64,000 nt of DNA, from NCBI RefSeq assembly GCF_014323705.1, contig NZ_JABVEC010000002.1:434001-498000 (forward strand). Reading direction: 5' to 3'. Under the pieces are notes generated by a model. The model ran no database searches, was not told the DNA's origin, and was given only the letters and a program-made list of their open reading frames with translations. The stretch comes from Actinomadura alba. Its GTDB lineage: Bacteria; Actinomycetota; Actinomycetes; Streptosporangiales; Streptosporangiaceae. Below are positions 1-9,361 of the stretch, one piece after another (the stretch's first letter is position 1; each line of letters starts with the position of its first letter). The position numbers and the translations under genes are program-made.

Positions 1-1499
1 TGGTCACCACGTACGAACAGTGGCGCGACCGGGCGGCGCGGGTCACACCGCGGAACGAGCTGTTCATCGACGGGGCCTTCGTCCCCGCCGCCGACGGTGC
101 GACGTTCGCCACGGTCGGCCCACGCGACGGGCGGGAACTCGCCCGGATATCGGCCGCGGGCGACACGGATGTGGACCGCGCGGTACGCGCCGCCCGCACC
201 GCGTTCGAGGACCGCCGGTGGGCGGACGCGAGCCCGCGTCACCGCAAGAAGGTGCTGCTGCGGTTCAGCGCCCTGATCCGGGAGCACCTCGAGGAGCTGG
301 CGCTGCTCGAGACCCTCGACGTGGGCAAGCCCATCGGCGAGTCCCTGCGCGTGGACGTGCCCGGCGCGGCCAACTGCGTGCAGTGGTACGCCGAGGCCGT
401 CGACAAGATCTACGACGAGATCGCCCCGACCGGGGCCGACGCGCTCGCCATGATCACGCGCGAGCCGCTCGGGGTCGTCGGTGCCGTGGTGCCCTGGAAC
501 TACCCATTGATGATCACCTCCTGGAAGATCGCTCCGGCTCTGGCGATGGGCAACTCGGTGGTACTCAAGCCGGCCGAGCAGTCGTCCCTCAGCGCGCTGG
601 TGCTCGCCGAACTGGCGGTTGAGGCGGGAATCCCGGACGGGGTCTTCAACGTCGTCCCCGGTCTCGGGCCGGTGGCCGGAGCCGCACTGGGTCGGCACCA
701 GGAGGTGGACAAGATCGCCTTCACCGGTTCCACGGGGACCGGCCGCCGGTTCCTGGAGTATTCGGCGCAGTCCAACGGCAAGCAGGTCGCGCTGGAACTG
801 GGCGGCAAGTCCCCGCAGGTCGTGCTCGCCGACACCGAAGACCTCGACGCGGCGGCCTCGGCGATCGCCTGGGGCATCTTCTACAACGCCGGGCAGACGT
901 GCAACGCCGGGTCGAGGCTGCTGGCCGACGCCCGGGTCATGGACGATCTGCTCGCCGGGGTGGTCAAGGTCGCCGAGGACATCCGGGTGGGGGACCCTCT
1001 CGACCCGGACACCCAGATGGGTGCCATCGTGGACCAGGCCCAGCTGGACCGGGTGCTCGGCTACCTCGCCCTCGGCCGTGACGAGGGCGGGCAGGTCGTC
1101 ACCGGAGGCGACCGAGTCCGCGCCGAGTCCGGCGGCTATTTCGTCGCCCCCACCGTGCTGCACGGTGTCGACAACGACGCCCGCGTCGCCCAGGAGGAGA
1201 TCTTCGGCCCGGTACTGACCACCACGACCTTCACGTCCGAGGACGAGGCCGTACGACTGGCCAACCGGACGAGGTACGGGCTGGCCGCGAGCGTCTGGAC
1301 CGCCCGCCTGGGCACGGCGCACCGTGTCGCGCGCGCACTGCGGGCGGGCACCGTCTGGGTCAACACCTTCGACGCCAGCGACGTGATCACACCGTTCGGG
1401 GGCTTCAAGGACTCCGGCAGCGGACGTGACAAGTCCCTGCACGCGCTGGACGCCTACTCGGCACTCAAGACCACCTGGATCAACGTGGGGAACTCGTGA
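1..1499 (+). CDS. Aldehyde dehydrogenase family protein (start codon cut by window edge)
   Basis: NAD(P)-dependent oxidation of an aldehyde to its acid. The frame is open from base 3 and reads VTTYEQW; bases 1-2 are TG, so the window probably begins inside an ATG/GTG start and the protein is essentially complete at about 500 residues, the usual length of the family. An internal ATG at 171 would remove the N-terminal strand region and is unlikely. The general-base Glu lies in LELGGKSP (about residue 266) and the nucleophile Cys in GQTCNAG (about residue 301); PWNYP and KPAEQS cofactor motifs are present. The N-terminus resembles PuuC/betaine-aldehyde-type enzymes, but the substrate cannot be fixed from sequence. 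The stop overlaps the next gene by four bases (GTGA), indicating translational coupling. Confidence 0.92.
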   Translation, partial: VTTYEQWRDRAARVTPRNELFIDGAFVPAADGATFATVGPRDGRELARISAAGDTDVDRAVRAARTAFEDRRWADASPRHRKKVLLRFSALIREHLEELALLETLDVGKPIGESLRVDVPGAANCVQWYAEAVDKIYDEIAPTGADALAMITREPLGVVGAVVPWNYPLMITSWKIAPALAMGNSVVLKPAEQSSLSALVLAELAVEAGIPDGVFNVVPGLGPVAGAALGRHQEVDKIAFTGSTGTGRRFLEYSAQSNGKQVALELGGKSPQVVLADTEDLDAAASAIAWGIFYNAGQTCNAGSRLLADARVMDDLLAGVVKVAEDIRVGDPLDPDTQMGAIVDQAQLDRVLGYLALGRDEGGQVVTGGDRVRAESGGYFVAPTVLHGVDNDARVAQEEIFGPVLTTTTFTSEDEAVRLANRTRYGLAASVWTARLGTAHRVARALRAGTVWVNTFDASDVITPFGGFKDSGSGRDKSLHALDAYSALKTTWINVGNS

Positions 1500-2404
1500 A
1501 GATCGGATTCATCGGCCTCGGCCACATGGGCGGCCCCATGAGCCGCAACCTCCTCGCGGCCGGATATGACGTGGCCGTGCACGACATACGGCGGGAGGCC
1601 GCCGCCGAGCATGAGGAACTCGGCGCGGCCTGGGCCGCCGGCCCAGGGGCGACCGGCGTGGGCCGTGACGTGGTGATCACGATGCTGCCCACGCCCCGGC
1701 ATGTCGAGGCCGTGCTCCTCGGCCCGGACGGGCTGCTGGACGCCCTGTCTCCCGGTTCGGTGTGGATCGACATGTCCACCTCCGTACCCGAGGTGGCCGA
1801 CCGGGTCCGGAACGTGGCCGCCATGCGGGGCGTGCACGTGCTCGACGCCCCGGTCTCCGGCATGGCCGCCGGAGCGCGCGGCGGCACCCTGCAGATCTTC
1901 GTCGGAGGGGAGCGAGAGGTGTTCGAGCGGGTGCGGCCCGTCCTCGACGTCCTCGGCGACCCGGACAAGATCATGCTGGTCGGCGGTCACGGCGCGGGCT
2001 ACACGGTCAAGCTGATGATCAACCTGCTGTGGTTCGCGCACCTGGTCGCCACCACTGAGGTGCTCGCGATCGGGACCACCGCCGGGGTCGACCTCGGCGT
2101 CCTGCGCGACGCGCTGCTCGCCAGCCCCGCCGCGAGCGGCTTCCTCGACCGCGACGTGCTGTCGGTGCTGCGGGACGGCGACTACGACGAGTCGTTCGCG
2201 CTAGCGCTGGCCTGCAAGGACCTCGGTCTCGCCGTCGACCTCTCGCGGGAGGTCAGGGTGCCCGCCGAGCTGTCCGCCCTCGTCGAGCAGGTCTACCGGC
2301 GGGCCCGCCGGTCCTACGGCGACCTCGCCGGGGAGATGGCGCCCGTGAAGCTCTGGGAGGACCTGCTCGGTTCCCCTCTCCGTCTCACCACGCAGGGAGC
2401 GTGA
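1496..2404 (+). CDS. NAD(P)-dependent beta-hydroxyacid dehydrogenase (3-hydroxyisobutyrate dehydrogenase family)
   Basis: A 302-residue member of the 3-hydroxyisobutyrate/tartronate-semialdehyde/gamma-hydroxybutyrate dehydrogenase family. It begins with a Rossmann motif GLGHMGGPMSRNL. The substrate-binding segment DAPVSGMAAGARGGTL and the catalytic Lys (K172, in GYTVKLMINLL) are intact, followed by the all-helical C-terminal domain. The GTG start at 1496 overlaps the upstream aldehyde dehydrogenase stop, and the next gene starts 2 bases after its stop. In this operon it probably interconverts a small hydroxy acid and its semialdehyde, feeding the aldehyde dehydrogenases on either side. Which hydroxy acid is unknown. 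Confidence 0.9.
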   Translation: MKIGFIGLGHMGGPMSRNLLAAGYDVAVHDIRREAAAEHEELGAAWAAGPGATGVGRDVVITMLPTPRHVEAVLLGPDGLLDALSPGSVWIDMSTSVPEVADRVRNVAAMRGVHVLDAPVSGMAAGARGGTLQIFVGGEREVFERVRPVLDVLGDPDKIMLVGGHGAGYTVKLMINLLWFAHLVATTEVLAIGTTAGVDLGVLRDALLASPAASGFLDRDVLSVLRDGDYDESFALALACKDLGLAVDLSREVRVPAELSALVEQVYRRARRSYGDLAGEMAPVKLWEDLLGSPLRLTTQGA

Positions 2405-2406
2405 CC

Positions 2407-3561
2407 ATGTCCCTACTGCACGAGAGCGGTCTCACGCTCACCTCGATGCCCGCCGCGCACCTCGGCGTCGGCGCGGTGAGGACGCTCGGCGAACTCACCG
2501 GGACCCGCCGCGTCATCGTGGTCACCGACCCGGGGATCGCAGCCACGCCCGTTCTCGGCGCCGTTCTCGACGCGCTCTCCAAGGCGGCGGACGTGGCCGT
2601 CTTCTCCGGTGTGCACGCGAACCCCACCACCGACGACATCGCGGCCGGCGCCACCGTCGCGCGCGACTCCGGTGCCGAATCGGTCGTCGCGCTCGGCGGC
2701 GGCTCTGCCATGGACGCCGCCAAGGGCATCGCGCTCGCCGCGGTGAACCCGCAACGCGGCCGCGACCTCGACTACCGGAGTGAGTTCACCGTGCCGGCGC
2801 TGCCGGTCTTCGCCGTGCCCACCACCGCCGGTACCGGGGCCGAGACCAACGCCTTCGGCGTCATCACCGACGTGGAGACCCATCGCAAGTTCTACGTCGG
2901 GCATGCCACCACGCTGCCGCGCGCGGCTGTGCTCGACCCGGAACTCACCGTCGGGCTGCCGCCCGCGCCGACCGCGGCGACCGGCATGGACGCGCTGACG
3001 CACGCGCTGGAGTCGTTCTCGTCGGTGCGCGCCAACCCGTGGTCGGACGGGATCGCGCAGCAGGTGATCCGGATGGTCTCCGTCCATCTGCCCGCGGCCT
3101 ACGACGACGGCACGAGCCTGGAGGCGCGCACTCAGATGCTGCTCGCCGCCCACATGGCAGGCGTCGGCATGGCCGCCACCGGGCTCGGCATCTGCCACGG
3201 CATCGCCCACCCCCTCGGCGGCCGGTTCGGCATCGTGCACGGCGTCGCCCTGACGATGCTGCTCCCGCACGTCCTGCGCTTCAACCTGGGCGTACGGCTC
3301 GAACGGACCGCTCAGGTGGCCTTCGCCCTGGGCGTGGGCGACACCGCCAAGCCGGCCGAGTGGAACGCGGACGCCGCGATCGACGCGGTGCGGGCCCTTG
3401 GCGCCCGGGTCGGGCTGACCGGGCGGCTCGCCGACCATGAGGTTACGGCGGACGACTTCGAAGTGCTGGCGAAGGACGCGCTCGACGACGAGGTCATGGC
3501 GAACACGCCTCGGTTCCCGACCGCCGACGAGATCTGCGGCATCCTCGCCGCCGCGAGTTGA
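2407..3561 (+). CDS. Iron-containing (group III) alcohol dehydrogenase
   Basis: A 384-residue Fe-dependent alcohol dehydrogenase. The GGGSAMDAAKG nucleotide-binding motif, TTAGTGAETN, and the histidine-rich metal segment (GICHGIAHPLGG, then GIVHG) are all present, so it should be active with NAD(P). I place the start at ATG 2407 because GGGAG lies seven bases upstream; a GTG at 2401 overlapping the previous stop is the alternative. Family members oxidise 1,3-propanediol, lactaldehyde, 4-hydroxybutyrate or maleylacetate analogues. Next to a succinate-semialdehyde-type dehydrogenase, 4-hydroxybutyrate oxidation is an attractive but unproven role. Confidence 0.9.
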   Translation: MSLLHESGLTLTSMPAAHLGVGAVRTLGELTGTRRVIVVTDPGIAATPVLGAVLDALSKAADVAVFSGVHANPTTDDIAAGATVARDSGAESVVALGGGSAMDAAKGIALAAVNPQRGRDLDYRSEFTVPALPVFAVPTTAGTGAETNAFGVITDVETHRKFYVGHATTLPRAAVLDPELTVGLPPAPTAATGMDALTHALESFSSVRANPWSDGIAQQVIRMVSVHLPAAYDDGTSLEARTQMLLAAHMAGVGMAATGLGICHGIAHPLGGRFGIVHGVALTMLLPHVLRFNLGVRLERTAQVAFALGVGDTAKPAEWNADAAIDAVRALGARVGLTGRLADHEVTADDFEVLAKDALDDEVMANTPRFPTADEICGILAAAS

Positions 3562-3572
3562 GGGAGACGGAG

Positions 3573-5012
3573 ATGAGCATCGAGGACGAGGCCCCACAGG
3601 GCCTTTTCATCGGCGGCGCCTGGACCGACGCGGCCGCCACCTTCAAGGTGACCGACCCGGCGACCGGCGAGGTCGTCGCGGAGGTGGCCGATGCCACCGG
3701 ACCGGACGCGGTGCGTGCGCTGGACGCGGCCGCCGGCGCCCAGGCCACCTGGGCCGCCACCGCGCCGAGGACCCGAGCCGAGATCCTGCGCCGGGCGTTC
3801 GAGCTCATGACCGAGCGCGCTGAGTCGCTCGCCCGGCTGGCCACCGTCGAGATGGGTCGGCCGCTCGCCGAGTCGCGGGCCGAGGTGGCGTACGCCGCCG
3901 ACTTCCTGCGCTGGTTCGCCGAGGAGGCGGTCCGGATCGGCGGCGACCACCGGGTCGCCCCGACCGGTGACTACCGCATCGTGACGGCACGGCAGCCGGT
4001 CGGCCCCTGCTACCTGATCACGCCGTGGAATTTCCCGCTGGCCATGGTCACCCGCAAGGTGGCGCCGGCGCTGGCGGCCGGTTGCACGATGGTCCTCAAG
4101 CCCGCCGAGGCCACGCCGCTGTCCGCGCTCAGGCTCGCCGAACTGCTCGCCGACGCCGGTGTTCCGGACGGGGTCTTCAACGTCATCCCGACGCTCTCGC
4201 CTGCCGAGGTCACCGGTGCTCTGCTCGCCGACGGGCGGCTGCGCAAACTGTCGTTCACCGGCTCCACCGAGGTCGGCCGGCGCCTGCTCGCCCAGAGCGC
4301 GCCCGGCGTCCTGCGGACGTCCATGGAACTGGGCGGCAACGCCCCGTTCCTCGTCCTCGACGACGCCGACGTGGCCGCCGCGGTCGAGGGCGCCATGGTG
4401 GCCAAGATGCGCAACGCGGGCCAGTCATGTGTGGCCGCCAACCGATTCCTCGTCCACGCGGCTGTCGCCGACGAGTTCACCGAGGCGCTGCGCGAGCGGC
4501 TCGCCGCGCTGCGCACCGGCCCGGGGCTCGACCCCGGGTCACAGGTGGGTCCGCTGATCGACGCGAAGGCCAGGGACAAGGTCGGGGAGCTGGTAGCGGA
4601 CGCCGAGCGGCGGGGCGCCAAGCTCCGTCTGGGCGGTCGGCCGGTACCGGGCCCGGGGAGCTTCTATCCGCCGACGCTGCTCACCGGCGTGCCGGAGGAC
4701 GCCCCGATCACTCAGCAGGAGATCTTCGGCCCGGTGGCCGCGATCGCCGCCTATGACGACGAACAGAGCATGGTGGCGGCGGCCAACGCCACCTCGGCCG
4801 GCCTGGTGGCGTTCGTCTACACGCGTGATCTCGACCGCGCGCTGCGGGTCGGTGACGCCCTGGAGGCCGGCATGGTCGGCATCAACCGGGGGCTGGTCTC
4901 CAACGCGGCCGCACCCTTCGGCGGGATCAAACAGTCGGGCCTCGGCCGCGAGGGCGGGCTCGAGGGCATCGACGAATACCTCGAGGTGAAGTACCTGGCC
5001 ATCCAGGCTTAG
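3573..5012 (+). CDS. Succinate-semialdehyde dehydrogenase-like aldehyde dehydrogenase
   Basis: A 479-residue aldehyde dehydrogenase of the GabD-like branch, predicted to oxidise succinic semialdehyde or a similar C4 semialdehyde with NAD(P). Seen directly: PWNFPLAM cofactor segment, KPAEATPLSA, FTGSTEVG, general-base Glu at about residue 252 (MELGGNAP) and nucleophile Cys at about residue 286 (GQSCVAANR). The start at ATG 3573 has GGGAG six bases upstream; a TTG at 3558 overlapping the previous stop is less likely. It is the last gene of the oxidoreductase operon. After its TAG the same reading frame stays open for 37 more codons of coding-like composition, which is treated as a separate finding. 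Confidence 0.9.
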   Translation: MSIEDEAPQGLFIGGAWTDAAATFKVTDPATGEVVAEVADATGPDAVRALDAAAGAQATWAATAPRTRAEILRRAFELMTERAESLARLATVEMGRPLAESRAEVAYAADFLRWFAEEAVRIGGDHRVAPTGDYRIVTARQPVGPCYLITPWNFPLAMVTRKVAPALAAGCTMVLKPAEATPLSALRLAELLADAGVPDGVFNVIPTLSPAEVTGALLADGRLRKLSFTGSTEVGRRLLAQSAPGVLRTSMELGGNAPFLVLDDADVAAAVEGAMVAKMRNAGQSCVAANRFLVHAAVADEFTEALRERLAALRTGPGLDPGSQVGPLIDAKARDKVGELVADAERRGAKLRLGGRPVPGPGSFYPPTLLTGVPEDAPITQQEIFGPVAAIAAYDDEQSMVAAANATSAGLVAFVYTRDLDRALRVGDALEAGMVGINRGLVSNAAAPFGGIKQSGLGREGGLEGIDEYLEVKYLAIQA

Positions 5013-5145
5013 CGCGGTGTCCCGTGGGTCCATGTCGGCGGGGTGAAGGTCTGCGCCGACGACATCTGGGCGTGGGAACCCAAGGAAGCCTTCCACGAAG
5101 TGGCCCGGCGGTACGTGGCAACCTGACCGCGAGCCGACACGCCGG

Positions 5146-5727
5146 TCACTGCTGCGGGAGCGTGGGTGGGGTTTCGAGGTCGGTGAGCTCCACACCCGGC
5201 GCGTCGAGCACGACGTCGCCCGCGATGTGCACCGCGCTCGCCTCGCCGGTGGCCAGGTCCGTGACCTCGTAGCGTTCCACCGGCAATGGCGTCAGGTCGG
5301 TGTCGTAGGTCGTGACCTCGGTCAGCCGCCACCGTTGCGTGACCGTGAGCGCGGACAGCGCCGGCGCGCTCAGCCGTACGAGTCGTACGTCACCCTGGGA
5401 ACCCGGCTCCAGCCGCAGTGACCTGGCGACGGCCACCAGGAAGCCGGGGGAGTCGCCGAGGAACCCCGCCGCCTCGGCCGAGTGCTCTTCGCCGTGCTCT
5501 CCGGCGGACCGGACCCACAGCAGGTCTCTGCCGACCAGTCCGCCACGGAGGAGCAGGTCGCGGGCGCCGACCTGGACCCGGATCTGATGCCATCGGCTGT
5601 CCACGGTGAGGTCCGTGCGCAGGCCGTCCGAGCGCTCGCCGACATAGCGCCAGCCGCCCGCGCCGGGCGCGCACTGGAAGACCTCGGTGGCCCCGCTCTC
5701 CGGGTCCGTGTACGTTCCGCGCGGCAC
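5146..5727 (-). CDS. Conserved hypothetical protein, beta-rich
   Basis: A 193-residue protein I do not recognise. It has no signal peptide, membrane segment or cysteine motif. It starts MPRGTYTDPESGATEVFQC and contains alternating hydrophobic and polar residues with many Val/Leu/Arg/Thr, suggesting a beta-barrel or beta-sandwich. Codon use is strongly GC3-biased in this frame, which supports real coding. The GTG start at 5727 follows an AGG-containing weak ribosome site. It is convergent with the oxidoreductase operon and lies downstream of the S-adenosylhomocysteinase genes on the same strand, but there is no sign of shared function. Confidence 0.7.
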   Translation of the reverse strand: MPRGTYTDPESGATEVFQCAPGAGGWRYVGERSDGLRTDLTVDSRWHQIRVQVGARDLLLRGGLVGRDLLWVRSAGEHGEEHSAEAAGFLGDSPGFLVAVARSLRLEPGSQGDVRLVRLSAPALSALTVTQRWRLTEVTTYDTDLTPLPVERYEVTDLATGEASAVHIAGDVVLDAPGVELTDLETPPTLPQQ

Positions 5728-5828
5728 CTGACCAGCCTGTCAGAGATCGAGGTCGCTGTGTCATCCAGGGCTCGTGAGGCAGGTCTCCACGTGAGGGTGG
5801 ACCGCCGGGCGAGACCGCCCGTACCGGC

Positions 5829-5960
5829 CTACTGGCGGCTGACGACACGGGTGACGCCCGCGGCGATCGTCGTGGCGAGGATCCAGCCGGTCGCGATCAG
5901 GACATAGGCCAGCCATTGGTGCCCGCCTTGAGGATTGAACGCCTTCTCCAGGCTCAGGGT
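5829..5960 (-). other. Orphan 43-codon membrane-peptide frame without a normal start
   Basis: Directly after the stop of the second S-adenosylhomocysteinase the same frame stays open to a TAG at 5829 and encodes a protein-like segment. A charged start (SLEKAFNPQGGHQW) is followed by one convincing transmembrane helix (LAYVLIATGWILATTIAAGV) and a basic end, TRVVSRQ. GC3 bias is coding-like. There is no ATG, GTG or TTG in the frame, only CTG codons, and an AGGAG-like purine run (GGAGAAGG) lies inside it. It could be a small membrane protein with a non-standard start, a remnant, or a product of stop readthrough. I cannot decide between these. Confidence 0.4.
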
Positions 5961-7250
5961 TCAGGAACCCATTCGCCAGGAGCCGAGGTACTCCTCCTGC
6001 GCCGGGCTCAGGACGTCGATCGCGATGTCCATCGAGTCCAGCTTGAGCCGCGCGACCTCGGTGTCGATCTCGGCGGGCACGCGGTGGACGGTGGCGGTGA
6101 GGTCCTGGTGCGACCTCGCCAGCCAGCGGCACGTGAGCGCCTGGTCGGCGAACGACATGTCCATGACGGCGGCGGGATGCCCCTCCGCCGCCGCCAGGTT
6201 GACCAGGCGTCCCTCGGCCAGCAGGACGAGGCGGCGGCCATCGGCGAGCGCGTACTCGTCGGCCTGCGGCCGGATGCCGTGGTGGACGTCGACGGCCAGT
6301 TCGGCGAGCGCCCGTACGTCGATCTCGACGTCGAAATGGCCGGAGTTGGCAAGGATCGCGCCGTCCTTCATCACCGCGAAGTGCTCCTCCCGGATCACCT
6401 CGCGGTTTCCGGTCACGGTGATGAAGACCTCACCGTGCCGCGCCGCCTCGTCCATCGGCAGCACCCGGAAGCCCTGCAGCGTCGCGTCGAGCGCCTTCAC
6501 CGGGTCGATCTCGGTGACCACCACGCGGGCGCCCATTCCACGCGCCCGCTCGGCGACGCCCTTGCCGCAGTGACCGAAGCCGGCGACGACGATCGTCTTT
6601 CCGGAGAGCAGCGTGTTCGTGGCGCGGATGATGCCGTCCAGCGTCGACTGCCCGGTGCCGTAGCGGTTGTCGAACATGTGGTTGGTGTGGGTGTCGTTCA
6701 CCGCGACCATCGGGAACTTCAGCACACCCTCACGGGCCATCTGGTGCAGCCTGATGACCCCGCTGGTGGTCTCCTCGCAGCCGCCCTTCACCGTGCAGAG
6801 CAGATCGGTTCGCTCGGTGTGCAGCGTGTTGACGAGGTCGCAACCGTCATCGAGCACGAGATCCGGCTCGATCGCCAGCGCCTGGTGAATGTGCCGGTAG
6901 TAACCCGCGCGATCGGTGCCGGCCCGGGCGAAGACGGCGGCGCCGTACTCCTCCACCAGGGCGGCAGCGGTGTCGTCCTGCGTGGAGAGCGGGTTCGAGG
7001 CGGCGAGCGCGACCTGCGCGCCGCCGGCCTGAAGAGTACGGATCAGCCCGGCCGTCTCGGTGGTGACGTGCATGCAGGCCGCGATCTTCAAGCCGTTCAG
7101 CGGCCGCTCCTCGGTGAAGCGGGCGCGGATCTGGCGCAGCACCGGCATGGAGCGGTCGGCCCACTCGATCCGCCGGACGCCCGCGCCGGCAAGCCCGGCG
7201 TCCGTGATGTCGTACGGGTCGTTAGAGCCGTACGCGCCCTGCCCACTCAC
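5961..7250 (-). CDS. S-adenosylhomocysteinase paralogue, short (archaeal/Thermotoga-like) form
   Basis: Predicted to hydrolyse S-adenosylhomocysteine to adenosine and homocysteine with bound NAD. The 429 residues show MHVTTETAGLI, DDGCDLV, GCEETTSGV, NAD-binding GFGHCGKGVAERA, TVTGN and NSGHFDVEID. It ends EEYLGSWRMGS and so lacks the PDHYRY tail of the long form encoded next to it. That tail normally reaches into the neighbouring subunit's NAD site. I choose GTG 7250 (VSGQGAYG) because an upstream start at 7319 would lie inside the terminator palindrome; AAGGAG sits about ten bases upstream of 7250. It is a tandem but divergent paralogue of the ahcY gene and could use a different nucleoside substrate. 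Confidence 0.85.
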   Translation of the reverse strand: MSGQGAYGSNDPYDITDAGLAGAGVRRIEWADRSMPVLRQIRARFTEERPLNGLKIAACMHVTTETAGLIRTLQAGGAQVALAASNPLSTQDDTAAALVEEYGAAVFARAGTDRAGYYRHIHQALAIEPDLVLDDGCDLVNTLHTERTDLLCTVKGGCEETTSGVIRLHQMAREGVLKFPMVAVNDTHTNHMFDNRYGTGQSTLDGIIRATNTLLSGKTIVVAGFGHCGKGVAERARGMGARVVVTEIDPVKALDATLQGFRVLPMDEAARHGEVFITVTGNREVIREEHFAVMKDGAILANSGHFDVEIDVRALAELAVDVHHGIRPQADEYALADGRRLVLLAEGRLVNLAAAEGHPAAVMDMSFADQALTCRWLARSHQDLTATVHRVPAEIDTEVARLKLDSMDIAIDVLSPAQEEYLGSWRMGS

Positions 7251-7311
7251 GTCCTCAGCACTCCTTGCCCCCGCCCCTGCCGAAGACCGGCACCCGCCGT
7301 CCAGCACCGCC

Positions 7312-7380
7312 GTGATCATGCAGTCGTTCGCGCCCGGGGGCCCGAACGCCTTGGCCGTGCGCGAACAACTGCATGATCAC
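7312..7380. terminator. Long inverted repeat between the two S-adenosylhomocysteinase genes
   Basis: Arms 7312-7333 and 7359-7380 are 22 bases each and complementary at 21 positions, around a 25-base GC-rich loop. The structure begins 13 bases beyond the ahcY stop on the - strand, so it probably terminates or attenuates ahcY before the second paralogue. There is no T-run, as is usual in actinobacteria. Confidence 0.7.
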
Positions 7381-7393
7381 CGCGGGGAAGGGC

Positions 7394-8824
<1,431 letters not shown>

Positions 8825-8936
8825 CGTTCGTGGCTCCTCGATGCGCGTCTTTGGGGCTTTGCCGCCGCCTCGCCCGGCGGTCTACGTCAGCGAGTCTAGG
8901 CACGCCGGTGCGGCGATAGCACGGCCGGGTGCGCGT

Positions 8937-8958
8937 TTCTGACATAAATTTGTCAGAA
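8937..8958. promoter_or_regulatory. Palindromic operator of the MerR-family gene
   Basis: A perfect inverted repeat with arms TTCTGACA (8937-8944) and TGTCAGAA (8951-8958) around TAAATT. It ends eight bases before the MerR ATG. The AT-rich centre could double as a -10 box, giving a near-leaderless transcript under autoregulation. It also faces the ahcY promoter region. Confidence 0.6.
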
Positions 8959-8966
8959 TCGCTTCC

Positions 8967-9344
8967 ATGCGCATCACGGAGGCCGCCCGGCGGCTCGGCA
9001 CCTCACCCCGCATGCTCCGCTACCGCGAGGCCCTCGGACTGCTGCCGCCCATCCGGGAACGCGCGGGTCACCGCCGCTTCGGCGAGCCGGAGCTGCGAGC
9101 CGTCGCCCTCGGACTGGCCCTGGAGCAGCGCTACGACATCGGCCCGGCGGAGCTGGCGTTCGCCCTGCGGGTGCTGGCCGAGCCAGAGGTGCAGGTCCGA
9201 GTTCGAGAACTCGGCGAGCGTATCGGCCGGCTCTCCGCTCCGCCCGTGCGGGCGCTGGACTTCGAAAAGGAGAAGGCGCTCCGCCTCCTGCGGCACCGGC
9301 CGGTCCAGCCGCCCGCACCGCGGGGCACCTCACCGAAGCGATGA
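8967..9344 (+). CDS. MerR family transcriptional regulator
   Basis: A 125-residue one-domain regulator. The N-terminal winged helix is clear: MRITEAARRLGTSPRMLRYRE, then the wing motif RERAGHRRFGEPEL. A helical stretch follows at about residues 60-100, and the last 20 residues are basic and disordered. There is no C-terminal cysteine cluster or ligand domain, so it is not a metal sensor of the classic kind. The gene is divergent from ahcY and preceded at eight bases by a perfect palindrome, which suggests autoregulation and possibly control of ahcY. Its target and signal are unknown. Confidence 0.85.
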   Translation: MRITEAARRLGTSPRMLRYREALGLLPPIRERAGHRRFGEPELRAVALGLALEQRYDIGPAELAFALRVLAEPEVQVRVRELGERIGRLSAPPVRALDFEKEKALRLLRHRPVQPPAPRGTSPKR

Positions 9345-9361
9345 AAGGTGGCTTCGCCGAC

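Noticed and set aside
8825..8966. SAH riboswitch upstream of ahcY
   Set aside because: The region is GC-rich and has some pairing, but I could not match the conserved core of the SAH riboswitch.
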